Positions 25,993 through 35,202 of a DNA stretch of 64,000 nt are shown here, piece after piece (positions within the stretch are counted from its first letter, which is position 1; each line of letters begins with the position of its first letter). Source of the DNA: JAFEDN01 sp963795715 (GTDB taxonomy: Bacteria > Pseudomonadota > Gammaproteobacteria > Coxiellales > Coxiellaceae); assembly GCA_963795715.1 (NCBI GenBank), contig CAWCIY010000003.1, positions 992,001 through 1,056,000 of the forward strand. Reading direction: 5' to 3'. The notes under the pieces were generated by a model. That model saw only the letters and a list, made by a program, of their open reading frames with translations, was not told the DNA's origin and did no database searches. The position numbers and the translations under genes were made by a program.

Positions 25993-26036
25993 GCAATTAT
26001 CTAAATTCAACCTCAGTCTATTATACCAAGTGCCAG

Positions 26037-26071
26037 AATCAGAGTTAAAGCATTATGTGGCGGTTAAAATG
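26037..26071 (+). repeat. Right-end repeat next to the tRNA
   Basis: The stretch beginning AGAATCAGAGTTAAAG and running into TTATGTGGCGGTTAA matches 2926-2958. It lies about 50 bp left of the tRNA 3' end and is a candidate right end of the cassette array. Confidence 0.5.
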
Positions 26072-26123
26072 TGCCATTTAAAATGGGGAAGCCCCGGGAT
26101 TTATTGGATATATTTTGAATAAT

Positions 26124-26139
26124 TTGGGCCCACTAGGAC
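26124..26139 (+). repeat. Chromosomal attachment core at the tRNA 3' end
   Basis: TTGGGCCCACTAGGAC is the complement of the acceptor/T-arm 3' end of the tRNA gene. It is the parental copy of the repeats at 2985, 7911, 14697 and 19945. Identity to those copies stops at 26139 and continues as tRNA here. Confidence 0.85.
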
Positions 26140-26198
26140 TCGAACCTAGGACCAAAAGATTATGAGTCTTCTGCTCTAACCAACTGAGCTATGGGCCC
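26125..26198 (-). tRNA. ileX: tRNA with CAU anticodon, probably tRNA-Ile2 (ileX)
   Basis: A 74-nt cloverleaf: acceptor GGGCCCA pairs with TGGGCCC plus discriminator A, D-arm AGCTCAGTTGGTTAGAGC, anticodon loop ACTCATAAT, T-arm with GGTTCGAGTCC. CCA is not encoded. Anticodon CAU fits elongator Met or lysidine-modified Ile2. Position downstream of rpoD matches ileX in Escherichia coli, so Ile2 is favoured but not proven. Confidence 0.85.
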
Positions 26199-26234
26199 CA
26201 AAAAAGAGCTAACATTATGGCAAAACAATGGCTG

Positions 26235-26792
26235 TTAATCTACTAGGACTTGATAGTGACGTAGCAGAATTTCTTGTCCGCCGTAGCCGATGTTGCAGGC
26301 GTCGCCCACTACTTTTCCGGGATGGACTCCGTGGAAGCCGTATTGAGCGTGACAAATATAAAGAGGACGGCCGTTCTCAAAGCCTCCGGGTACGGCATTG
26401 GGAGGGATTTGACCATACTTTGCAGTGCGCCAATCCAGGCCTTCGCCTACTAAAACTCTAAAACGATCGCGAATGATTTCAGCGCCTCCGTAAGTAATGT
26501 TACAGCGACCATCGACCACTTTGCCTGGATGTACGCCGCCACGATAGAAAGATTGGCAAATAAATAAGATTCGATTGCCTTCTTGACCACCGACCACTGC
26601 GCGTCTTGGAATATTCCCATCTTGTACCGGCTTCCAATGGTAACGGGCGTTTTGGGGCGCCGGGTGGATGTCATATTGGGTATAGTCTTGCGTAACGGGT
26701 TCTGCATCCCTTTCAATTATAATCGTTCTGGGAAAAGCAAGGGACCCGTAACTTAATAATAAAATACTGGTAAAAATTAAACTACGTTTCAT
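26235..26792 (-). CDS. Secreted DM9/DUF3421-repeat protein
   Basis: The 185-residue protein has a signal peptide (to about 19). Two DM9-like repeats follow: W..VQDGNIPRRAVVGGQE...GGVHPGKVVDGRCNITYGG and W..AKYGQIPPNAVPGGFE...HGVHPGKVVGDACNIGYGG. DM9 domains are mannose-binding in some eukaryotes, so a lectin-like surface or secreted role is possible. The gene lies between rpoD and the tRNA on the same strand. Confidence 0.75.
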   Translation of the reverse strand: MKRSLIFTSILLLSYGSLAFPRTIIIERDAEPVTQDYTQYDIHPAPQNARYHWKPVQDGNIPRRAVVGGQEGNRILFICQSFYRGGVHPGKVVDGRCNITYGGAEIIRDRFRVLVGEGLDWRTAKYGQIPPNAVPGGFENGRPLYICHAQYGFHGVHPGKVVGDACNIGYGGQEILLRHYQVLVD

Positions 26793-26807
26793 TTTTTTAT
26801 CCTCTAT

Positions 26808-28624
26808 TTATGCGCCTTCTTCTTCACTTTCTAAAAAGCTATGTAATTTTTCCGCCCGGTTGGGATGTCGCAGTTTTCTCAATGCTTTGGCTTCAATCTG
26901 TCGAATACGTTCGCGGGTGACATCAAATTGTTTGCCGACTTCTTCTAAAGTATGGTCGGTGTTCATTTCAATTCCAAACCGCATGCGCAGTACTTTAGCT
27001 TCACGGGGTGTTAGTGTCGCCAAAATTTCTTGTACTGCTTCGCTTAATCCAGAAGAGGTAGCAAAGTCGACCGGGGAGGGCATCATGGTGTCTTCAATAA
27101 AATCGCCTAAGCTGGAGTCTTCGTCTTCACCAATCGGTGTTTCCATGGAAATCGGTTCTTTGGCGATTTTTAAAACTTTGCGGACCTTGTCTTCAGACAT
27201 GTCCATTTTCTTGGCGAGTTCTTCAGGTGTTGGTTCAAACCCGGTTTCCTGCAGCAATTGGCGGCTGATACGATTCAATTTATTAATGGTTTCAATCATG
27301 TGTACGGGGATTCGAATGGTCCGTGCCTGATCGGCAATGGAGCGGGTGATGGCTTGGCGTATCCACCAAGTAGCATAAGTTGAAAATTTATAACCGCGCC
27401 GGTATTCAAATTTATCCACCGCTTTCATTAGTCCTACGTTGCCTTCTTGAATTAAATCTAAAAATTGTAAACCCCGATTGGTATATTTTTTGGCAATGGA
27501 AATAACCAATCGTAAGTTGGCTTCAATCATTTCTTTTTTGGCGCGCCGGGATTTAGCTTCGCCAATAGATAAGCGGCGATTGATATCTTTGATTTCAGTA
27601 ATGGTTAAATGACTGCTTTCCTCCAGTTCAACTAAAGAACCTTGCAGCCGTTTAATTTCTTTAGAAATTTCCATGCAATGCGTCGGCTTGGGTCGGATTT
27701 TCTTTTTTATAGGTTTTAAGCCATTCCAGATTGGTTTCATTTCCTGGGAAAGACTTGAATAAAATTTTTTCGTGGGGTGTTGGCTTTATCTACACAAAAT
27801 TTCATAATCAGTCGTTCTTGTGCTCGAACTTTTTCCAACAATTTTCTAAGCCGGTTAGTTTGACGGTTAAATTGTTTTACTGATAGTTTGCAATGTGAAA
27901 AATAATCAACCAAGGCTTTTTGATATTTAATGGTTTGCGTGTGTTTGACGCCGTTCTTTTTTATAGAACCGATGTAATGCTTGGTAATGTTCTTCCAAAC
28001 CGGTCATATACTTTGCCGCTTCAGCGGGATCAGGGCCGCCTTCGCCAAATTCGTCGCCGCTTTCTTCGCTCGATTCCATGTTTTGTAATTCTTTGGGGAT
28101 TTCACCTTCGCCTTCAGGTTCGATTTCTGCGCCTTCTGGATGATAAAAACCGTTGACCAAATCACTAAGTCGGCCATGTTCAGAGGTAATACGCTGATAT
28201 TCTTCTAAAACCGAGGCAATGATTTTTGGATAAACTGCAATGGCGCTTAAGACTTGCCGGGTGCCTTCTTCAATACGTTTGGCGATGTTAATTTCGCCTT
28301 CGCGGGTCAGTAATTCAACTTTACCCATTTCTCGCATGTATAAACGTACGGGATCGGTGGTGCGAGTTTCAGTAACTAATACATCGATGGCTTCGCTGAG
28401 TTCTTCAGCCTGGCCTTCTTCGCTAAGAACAGTTGATCGGTATCAGGAGGGAATTCAAAAACTTTGATGCCCAGTTCATTTAAACGGCCGATAATGCCTT
28501 CCATTTGCTCGGGATCAACGTAGTCGCTTGGTAATAAATTAAGCAAATCTTCGTGAAGCAAATAGCCTTTATGATGCGCTTCTTCAAGAAGCGCGCTGAA
28601 AATAACTTTTTGTTCATCTGCCAT
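26808..28624 (-). CDS. rpoD: RNA polymerase sigma-70 factor RpoD, frame broken
   Basis: Three frames together give the whole factor. Start MADEQKV at 28624 with region 1.1; region 1.2-NCR from about 28374 (TTDPVRLYMREMGKVELLT); regions 2-4 from 27700 to 26808 (YKFSTYATWWIRQAITRSI, SMETPIGEDEDSSLGDFI, EEVGKQFDVTRERIRQIEA). Frame changes occur near 28420 (a base missing at GCGAAGAAGG), near 27955 (A6 run), near 27748 and near 27680. The conserved core is intact. rpoD is essential, so sequence error is the likeliest cause, though real decay cannot be excluded. Confidence 0.9.
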
Positions 28625-28740
28625 CGCTGTTCTCTCAAGCCTTCTAGGGGGCGGACATATTAGCACGAACTTGCCCGATAATCTAGATCAGTTCACGCCT
28701 CCGGTATGGTTCATTTTTGCCGCCGTCCATAGCGATGGAA

Positions 28741-28758
28741 TTGGGGCCAAGGCCCCAA
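28741..28758 (-). promoter_or_regulatory. GC-rich palindrome between dnaG and rpoD
   Basis: TTGGGGCC-AA-GGCCCCAA is a perfect 8-bp-arm palindrome in the 160-bp gap between dnaG and rpoD. In E. coli this gap holds an mRNA processing site that separates the two messages; an equivalent role is inferred. No T-run follows on the minus strand. Confidence 0.4.
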
Positions 28759-28825
28759 AAATCAAGTCGGTTATGTCCTCCCCGAAAAAATAAATCGGTG
28801 AATATCTGAATATGCTATCCTTGCC

Positions 28826-30577
28826 TTACTCATTTTTAAGTGTAGACAATAAAATTTGTAATTTCCGCTTTTCTTCCAAATTTAATTGGGATTTTTTTGC
28901 TTTTTCTACCAGATGCAGCATTTCCTGTTCTTTTTCAAAATGATTTAACCGCAAGAGGCCCCCTAAAAATTCTTCTTTCATCTTTTCTACAGGCAAAATA
29001 TGGGGGCGGGCTGCCAGTTGAGCGATCAATTGACGATCCGTTTCAATTTCTAACTTAGATAAAAGTTCACCAATTGTGATGGTTGGATGCTCTTGAAATA
29101 TATGTATTAAACGAGCCAGTAGTGATTCTTTGGCAGTTTCGGCGAGTTCTACCTTATCAAACGGTACTTCTTTGGCTAAATCGGGTACTTTTAACAAATA
29201 ACCAATGATACGTTCTGTTAATGGAGAAGAGCTTTGTTTTGTGGGTTTAACCGCACTTGATTGTGCCGTGGGTGAATGATCTTTATTTTGTGGTCGAGGC
29301 TGCGGAGGCTGTAAAAGCTCGGCCAGGGCGGCGGCGTCTATCTCTAATTCTTTAGCTAATTGGTCATACATCAACTGCCTAAACAACCCATGGGGCATGG
29401 TGTTGAGATATTGCGCGGCTTGTTGACCAAAGTGGGCTTTGCCCATGGGTGAATTTAAAGGGGTTTGGGCTTTCAGTTCATTGAAAAAAACTTCGGGTAA
29501 AGGGACGGCTTCTGCTATTTTTTTAAGCAAGTTTTGAGCGCCAATCTTACGAACTAAACTATCTGGATCTTCGCCCTCAGATAAAAATAAGAAGCGGATA
29601 TGAATGCCTTCTCTGAGCAAAGGGAGCGAAATCAATAAAGCCTTCCAGGCGGCTTGACGACCGGCTCGGTCGCCATCGAAACAAAAAACCAACTGGTTGA
29701 CGTAACGAAGGCATTTCTGTACTTGTTTGGTGGTAACCGCTGTCCCTAAAGTAGCTACTGCACAAGTCAGTCCATGCTGGTGTAAGGCAATGACATCCAT
29801 ATAGCCTTCAACCACAATTAATTCGGTCAGCTTGGCAGTGTTTTGGCGCGCTTGGTACAATCCGTACAATTCTGATCCTTTATGGAATAAAACGGTTTCA
29901 GGAGAATTTAAATATTTCGGCTGGCTATTGCCTAAGGTACGGCCGCCAAATGCGATAATTTGTCCTTTAACATTGTGAATTGGAAAAATAATACGATCGC
30001 GGAAACGGTCAAAAGATCGTTCCTTTTTGTTGACCACTAATCCGCTCGCGTCCAGGTCAGTGCGGGTATGAGTGGTTTCTAAATTTTGAAGTAGCTCCTG
30101 CCAACTGGAAGGGGCGTATCCTAGGTCAAAATTTTTGGCAATTTGGCCGGAAACTCCCCGTGATTTTAAATAATGAATGGCTTGTGGGTTTTTACGTAAT
30201 GCCAAACGATAAAACTGAGCAGCTTGTTCCAAGATTTGATAGAGGTTTTGGTGAGTTTGAGCTTCCTGATCTGCTTGTAAAGCTGGCATTTCCAAGCCGG
30301 CTAAGCCGGCTAATTGCGTAACGGCCTCTCTAAAACCCAGGTGTTCGTAAGCCATTAAAAAACCGATGACGTTGCCGTGGGCGCCGCAGCCGAAACAGTA
30401 ATAAAATTGCTTGCTATGGCTGACATTAAAAGAGGGTGTTTTTTCTTCGTGGAAAGGGCAGCGGGCCAGATGGCTATCTCCCCGTTGCACCAATTGAACC
30501 CGACTGCGAATGATATCGACAATGTCGTTGCGGGCTAGAACTTCTTGGATAAAAGGATCAGGGATGAGTTTATTCAT
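28826..30577 (-). CDS. dnaG: DNA primase
   Basis: The 583-residue protein makes RNA primers at the replication fork. It has an N-terminal zinc-binding domain with Cys40, His43, Cys61 and Cys64, RNA-polymerase core GVVN/RFRDRIIFPIHN, TOPRIM motifs VVEGYMDVIAL and CFDGDRAGRQAA, and a variable C-terminal helicase-binding part. Length is usual. The gene lies in the conserved rpsU-yqeY-dnaG-rpoD order and has no frame break, unlike its neighbour rpoD. Confidence 0.97.
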   Translation of the reverse strand: MNKLIPDPFIQEVLARNDIVDIIRSRVQLVQRGDSHLARCPFHEEKTPSFNVSHSKQFYYCFGCGAHGNVIGFLMAYEHLGFREAVTQLAGLAGLEMPALQADQEAQTHQNLYQILEQAAQFYRLALRKNPQAIHYLKSRGVSGQIAKNFDLGYAPSSWQELLQNLETTHTRTDLDASGLVVNKKERSFDRFRDRIIFPIHNVKGQIIAFGGRTLGNSQPKYLNSPETVLFHKGSELYGLYQARQNTAKLTELIVVEGYMDVIALHQHGLTCAVATLGTAVTTKQVQKCLRYVNQLVFCFDGDRAGRQAAWKALLISLPLLREGIHIRFLFLSEGEDPDSLVRKIGAQNLLKKIAEAVPLPEVFFNELKAQTPLNSPMGKAHFGQQAAQYLNTMPHGLFRQLMYDQLAKELEIDAAALAELLQPPQPRPQNKDHSPTAQSSAVKPTKQSSSPLTERIIGYLLKVPDLAKEVPFDKVELAETAKESLLARLIHIFQEHPTITIGELLSKLEIETDRQLIAQLAARPHILPVEKMKEEFLGGLLRLNHFEKEQEMLHLVEKAKKSQLNLEEKRKLQILLSTLKNE

Positions 30578-30586
30578 TCCCTGAGC

Positions 30587-31036
30587 TTAGGTTAAAATGC
30601 TTTTTACCTTAGAACTGACTTTGGCCATATCAGCACGACCGGCTAACTCAGTTTTTAGGATGGCCATTACTTTACCCATCTCTTGCATGGTTCTGGCATC
30701 TGTTTTGTTAAGAGCATTTTGAATAACGATATCAATTTCAGCTTCATCCATTTGTTTCGGCAAATAAACGCTTAAATTTTCGATTTCTTTTTGTTCCTTA
30801 GCAACTAATTCGGGGCGATTTGCGGTTTGAAATTGAGAACTCGCCTCTAAACGTTGTTTGATCATTTTATTAATAATACTAATGATATCAGCGTCTGATA
30901 ACTCGATGCGCTCATCTACTTCCCGCTGTTTCATGGCGGCCAGCAACAACCGGATGGCGCCTAGCTGTTCACTATTTTTGGCGCGCATAGCTGTTTTCAT
31001 GTCCTCTTGAATGCGGGTTTTCAATTCGCTGGTCAT
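30587..31036 (-). CDS. yqeY: YqeY/GatB-like domain protein
   Basis: The start is placed at 31036 (MTSELKTRIQEDMKTAMRA), giving 149 residues, the family's usual length; codons upstream overlap rpsU. YqeY proteins resemble the tail domain of GatB and are thought to bind tRNA, exact role unknown. Genes in this position between rpsU and dnaG are common in Pseudomonas and Legionella-type genomes. Confidence 0.9.
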   Translation of the reverse strand: MTSELKTRIQEDMKTAMRAKNSEQLGAIRLLLAAMKQREVDERIELSDADIISIINKMIKQRLEASSQFQTANRPELVAKEQKEIENLSVYLPKQMDEAEIDIVIQNALNKTDARTMQEMGKVMAILKTELAGRADMAKVSSKVKSILT

Positions 31037-31040
31037 AAGT

Positions 31041-31265
31041 TTAATAACGGGTCCGTTCACGTTCGAGAATTTCTTGCTCTTTTTGGAGCTTTTTTTGATA
31101 GCGTTTGACCGCAGCCGCTTTCTTGCGCTTGCGCTTGGTAGTGGGTTTCTCATAATTCTCAATTTGACGTAACTTGCTCATAATACCTGCTTTTTCACAG
31201 GCCCGTTTAAACCGGCGCATCGCTAAATCAAAAGAGCTTCTTTCGTTGATCTCGACAGTGGGCAT
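31041..31265 (-). CDS. rpsU: 30S ribosomal protein S21
   Basis: The 74-residue basic protein (FDLAMRRFKRACEKAGIMSK, RKRKKAAAVKRYQKKLQ) is the small-subunit protein S21, needed for initiation on mRNAs. It is the first gene of the macromolecular-synthesis operon. GAGGTG site before the ATG at 31265; four bases separate it from yqeY. Confidence 0.97.
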   Translation of the reverse strand: MPTVEINERSSFDLAMRRFKRACEKAGIMSKLRQIENYEKPTTKRKRKKAAAVKRYQKKLQKEQEILERERTRY

Positions 31266-31410
31266 ACAGTAAACACCTCTTTAATACTATTACGGTAAAT
31301 GATCAATATTAATTCCTTTTTAGAGCTGTTGCAATAGCCATCAGCAATTAATTCTGGGCAAGAATTCAGGAGTTCCCGCTGAAGGGAACTTCACCTTACG
31401 CGATGGGGAT

Positions 31411-31440
31411 CAGAAGGGGGGATCGCGATTCTCCCCCTTC
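31411..31440 (+). repeat. Dispersed palindromic repeat (degenerate copy)
   Basis: The sequence around ATCGCGATTCTCCCCCTT, with CGATGGGGAT just upstream, matches the element at 46996-47047 (CGATGGGGGATTGCA..., then the perfect palindrome). Here the left arm is imperfect. It lies in the 263-bp gap between rpsU and the ankyrin gene, which also holds a small hairpin AGTTCCC/GGGAACT at 31371-31390. Confidence 0.55.
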
Positions 31441-31528
31441 CCCAAGAATAATGTTTATTTAATACACACTTAAGGAAACTCATTTATAATGCCTTTATAA
31501 GTATAAATAATACAAATAGGTGATATAG

Positions 31529-33619
31529 ATGAAAGCCACTACTCCTGCTCCAGAACATTACGATATAGATTTAGCCGCTGCAGACCTTGCTTTAGCCACC
31601 TATACCAGCTCGGTCGATCAATATTCTAAGCATCTTTCAGAATTATTAGAAATTCAATTAGGCGCTAGAAAAGAACTGCGTAGTCATGGCTCCCGAGACG
31701 GTAAGTCGGAGATCGTAGCCAAAAACGATGCGGCCATACAAGCGTTAGCTAAAAAGTTACAAGATTTATCGGAATTGAAAACAGTTATCTATGAATTTGT
31801 AGGGAAATTAAAAAAAGTTTGCCTACAACAGGGTAGTGGAAGTAGTAAAGCCGAATTTAAAGCGGCATTGGGTAACTTGATAAACCATTTTAACAAAATG
31901 GAGGCCTTTAGATTAAATAGTAAAAATGAGCTTACAGAAAGCAATACGGTATTATGGAGCAAAATTGAACCTAGAATAATTGTTAAATTAGTTAACGATG
32001 AAAAAGGCGAGATTGCCTTAGAAAGTTCTTTAGCTGGCACACTCGCCAATCAGAAAGAAGTAGTACTTTGGGGCTTGAAGAAATGGTCCTCACATCCTGA
32101 TTCTCCCGTAAATCAATTTTGGAGCGGAATATCAGAAGAATTTGTTAACCAGACCCGTCCGGGAGCCACCATAAAGGCCGTAGTATTTGGTCCAGGCATT
32201 CCGCATAACTCAATTTTAGGAAGCGTAGAAGGTCCTAAAGTAGTACAAATGATTAAAGATGAAATGATAGAAAGCCTGCAAGTTCATACCAGTAAAGTAG
32301 TCAATAATGAAAACCGAAAAATTTATTTTGTAAAGGGTGCTCTGCCCACTGATTTAGCGAAATTTGAAAATCATTATATTTTTCAAGCAGAGGGTGGAAC
32401 AGCAAAATTATTTGTCTGTGAAGATAAGAAATTACAACCTTTAGAATTAAAAATAAGTGAAGAGATTAAAACTGGTCTCAAGAAACACCACAATATAGAT
32501 AATCTCTATAACTTTATTGCAAAAACAGCTTCGCAAAATTTTATTGAAAATGACTCACCGACTTTACAAATAAAAACCTTACTCAATGTAGACAAAGGAA
32601 TGCAGTTGTTATACGACGAAAAAATTCCAAAAGATCTTAGCAAGTATAATAATAAAATAATCATTGTACCTGGTTCAGATTCGCAATCCTTCCATCAAGT
32701 TTTTAAAATCGAAAATGGTCAGCTACAACCAATAAAACTTGACCCAGCTCAAAATATGAAATTACAGGGCTTGTTGGTGAATACTGTTCATACTCATCAT
32801 GAAATTGGTGACGCTAAACCGTCATTATTAAGCTATCTAAAAGCTATTATTGCTGAAAATAAATCACATAGCGCTTACTTAACACTAAAAATAAGTAGCG
32901 AACCTTTAGTCATTAAGACAGAACAGGATCTTAAACAACATCTATACGTTTATAACGATGAAGATAAAAAAGCGCAAAATGCGTGGTATAAAACCCAAAA
33001 AGTGCGAGGCCAGTTAGATAGTGTGTTGTTTTCAGATTCTTTTAAAAACCTAGCAATTTTTAAAAAAATTTATACGGATGTTGCTTCTACCGATCTAGAA
33101 CAATATTTAAAAAAATATCAAATTGATTTCAACAGCAGTGACAAAAGAGGATGGACGCTACTGGCTCATGCGGCATTCAAAGGTGATGTGCTAATGGTTA
33201 AAATGCTGTTAGATAACGGAGCAGACATTAATCGGGCGGACAAGTTAGGGTTTACCCCGCTCATGCACGCCATTATTCGAGGAAATCTACCGGCAGTCAA
33301 ATTATTACTGGCACATAATGCTAGAACAGATTTGAAAAATTGTCATGATCATAACGCAATTGAAATAGCTAAAAAACATCAGCAAACAGAAATTTTAAAA
33401 TTGATTAATCCAGAGAAGCCTTCTACCGCTACTTCGGGATTGGTTAGCAGTGCAACGAGTGTTTTAACTTCCGTATTTTCGATAGCAACCGGCTCAATTT
33501 TTTCAACTCAGGACAAAACAAAAAATAGTAGTCAGATCGAGACATTAGCAGGAAAAGTCGACGTACAAAAGGAGCAATTGGTACAACGTAAAGGGTTCTC
33601 AATGGGGGGACATGAGTAA
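31529..33619 (+). CDS. Ankyrin-repeat protein, effector candidate
   Basis: The 696-residue protein has no signal peptide. About residues 525-635 hold ankyrin repeats (RGWTLLAHAAFKGDVLMVKM, LGFTPLMHAIIRGNLPAVKL). The middle contains related units with DLAKFENHYIFQAEGG...KLQPLELK and DLSKYNNKIIIVPGSD...QLQPIKL, suggesting an internal repeat of about 45 residues. Ankyrin proteins of intracellular gammaproteobacteria are often secreted into hosts. AGGTGA site; the stop overlaps the next start (TAATG), so the two genes are coupled. Confidence 0.7.
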   Translation: MKATTPAPEHYDIDLAAADLALATYTSSVDQYSKHLSELLEIQLGARKELRSHGSRDGKSEIVAKNDAAIQALAKKLQDLSELKTVIYEFVGKLKKVCLQQGSGSSKAEFKAALGNLINHFNKMEAFRLNSKNELTESNTVLWSKIEPRIIVKLVNDEKGEIALESSLAGTLANQKEVVLWGLKKWSSHPDSPVNQFWSGISEEFVNQTRPGATIKAVVFGPGIPHNSILGSVEGPKVVQMIKDEMIESLQVHTSKVVNNENRKIYFVKGALPTDLAKFENHYIFQAEGGTAKLFVCEDKKLQPLELKISEEIKTGLKKHHNIDNLYNFIAKTASQNFIENDSPTLQIKTLLNVDKGMQLLYDEKIPKDLSKYNNKIIIVPGSDSQSFHQVFKIENGQLQPIKLDPAQNMKLQGLLVNTVHTHHEIGDAKPSLLSYLKAIIAENKSHSAYLTLKISSEPLVIKTEQDLKQHLYVYNDEDKKAQNAWYKTQKVRGQLDSVLFSDSFKNLAIFKKIYTDVASTDLEQYLKKYQIDFNSSDKRGWTLLAHAAFKGDVLMVKMLLDNGADINRADKLGFTPLMHAIIRGNLPAVKLLLAHNARTDLKNCHDHNAIEIAKKHQQTEILKLINPEKPSTATSGLVSSATSVLTSVFSIATGSIFSTQDKTKNSSQIETLAGKVDVQKEQLVQRKGFSMGGHE

Positions 33620-35169
33620 TGAAAAAAAATATATTGTTAAAAAATAAGAATACAGGCTCAGCTGAACCTAAGTTTTACAATCCACCCAGTAATGACTCTG
33701 ATGAAGATTTCAGTGATCGTTCGTTAACGCCCGAGCCTGTAACTGAGCAAAAACAAAATAAATTTTACGATTCACAAGGTTCTGATTCTGATGAAGATTT
33801 CAGTGATCGTTCGTTAACGCCCGAGCCTGCAACTGAGCAAAAACAAAATAAATTTTACGATTCACAAGGTTCTGATTCTGATGAAGATTCCAGTGATCAT
33901 TCGTTAACGTCCGAGCCTGTAACTGAGCAAAAACAAAATAAATTTTACGATTCACAAGGTTCTGACTCTGATGAAGATTTCAGTGATCATTCGTCTCCAT
34001 CAGAGCCCGTAACCGATCAAAAAGAAGGTTGTTTTTATGATCATGAAGACTCATGTGATGATTTATCGTCGTCAACCAATCTTGAGCAAAAAGAAAATAT
34101 TTCTGACAAAGTCGAACAAAAATATAGTTTTTTTAAAATAGTCAAAACGATCGGTGTTGATTGTGGTCCTTTTATGAAACCACGTGCTTTTTTCCGATTT
34201 GATGATAAAACTGTTTCTCCGACTATCTTTTGGGAGCAAGCCGTACACAAAAAAGAACCCAAAGGTTATACTACGATCAACATCACATACCAAAGTTTCT
34301 GTAACAAAGATCTGATTTCTAAATATTTAGAAGATAATTTCTTTGAAAATGAAAAGAATGAAATTATAGCCAAAACTGACCTGACTTTTCCTGAATGGGT
34401 AGAACAACATTTCAAGTCTCCGTTGCCGCCTTCGGACTGGAAAGGTACTACCGAAAATTGGAATTATGTGCAATCCATTTATGCCAAGTCAAACTTAACT
34501 TATTTAAATAAGGAAGAAAGTGAGCTTTACGAAGCGAAATTCATTCAAGGTAGAATTTTTGTAAGGAAAGAACATTCGCAAAAAATTTACGATTCAAAAT
34601 ATTTGTCATCTGCTCCAAAAGATGCGTGGGTGCCAGTAAATTCTGCTTTTGGTCCCAAAAGCAGGCGTGGCAATGAATTGATTTATATTCTTGCAGTTAA
34701 TCCTAAAACACTTAAAAAAACACTTTATCTTGCAGTAGATTGGCCTGGAGTTTTTCATCATACCAGCTTTGTTAATTTTGGTATCTTGGCAGCAGGCACC
34801 ATCATGATTGGTCGTCAAAATCAACCTTTGTATGATGGCTATGCCATAAAAGTCACCCCCGAGTCAGGTCATTTTAAACCACTAAAAAAACGTTTTTTAG
34901 AGATGCTGTTATTTTTACAGGCTTCAGGTGCTATTTATCCATTTCTTCAAGGCTTCTATTATGAAAAGACTCTTTCGCCTGACTTGAATACAGTCATTAC
35001 AAGCAAAAAGTTTTTTTCTAAACCAGAGCAAGTAGCGCTGTTGCTGAAAGAGGCAGAACAACAACAAACCCAAATTTTGCTGTCTTTCTTAGATAAATTC
35101 CCCCGAAGGAAAGGGTCTAAGTCCGAAGATATCAGCAAATCTCATGATATCGTCCTATCTCTGAATTAG
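33619..35169 (+). CDS. Acidic tandem-repeat protein, effector candidate
   Basis: The 516-residue protein has an N-terminal region (about 15-140) built of four 30-residue repeats with the core FYDSQGSDSDEDFSD and a SLTPEPVTEQKQN linker. The SDSDEDxSD segments are ideal casein-kinase-2-type sites, a eukaryotic enzyme. The C-terminal ~370 residues are globular-looking and unrecognised (FFRFDDKTVSPTIFWEQAVH, WPGVFHHTSFVNFGILAAG). Coupling to the ankyrin gene suggests joint expression. Secretion is inferred only. Confidence 0.65.
   Translation: MKKNILLKNKNTGSAEPKFYNPPSNDSDEDFSDRSLTPEPVTEQKQNKFYDSQGSDSDEDFSDRSLTPEPATEQKQNKFYDSQGSDSDEDSSDHSLTSEPVTEQKQNKFYDSQGSDSDEDFSDHSSPSEPVTDQKEGCFYDHEDSCDDLSSSTNLEQKENISDKVEQKYSFFKIVKTIGVDCGPFMKPRAFFRFDDKTVSPTIFWEQAVHKKEPKGYTTINITYQSFCNKDLISKYLEDNFFENEKNEIIAKTDLTFPEWVEQHFKSPLPPSDWKGTTENWNYVQSIYAKSNLTYLNKEESELYEAKFIQGRIFVRKEHSQKIYDSKYLSSAPKDAWVPVNSAFGPKSRRGNELIYILAVNPKTLKKTLYLAVDWPGVFHHTSFVNFGILAAGTIMIGRQNQPLYDGYAIKVTPESGHFKPLKKRFLEMLLFLQASGAIYPFLQGFYYEKTLSPDLNTVITSKKFFSKPEQVALLLKEAEQQQTQILLSFLDKFPRRKGSKSEDISKSHDIVLSLN
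33680..34040 (+). repeat. Four tandem 90-bp in-frame repeats
   Basis: The unit GATGAAGATTTCAGTGATCG recurs every 90 bp (ends at 33720, 33810, 33900 with changes, 33990). Repeats 1-3 are nearly identical in DNA, so unit number is likely to vary between strains by slippage. Confidence 0.9.
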
Positions 35170-35202
35170 CTAGGCAGGGCTGTCTTATTCTACTCAGAAC
35201 AC

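Noticed and set aside
33680..34040. Regular 90-bp repeats that might suggest a CRISPR array
   Set aside because: They are contiguous, in frame within a gene and have no spacers.
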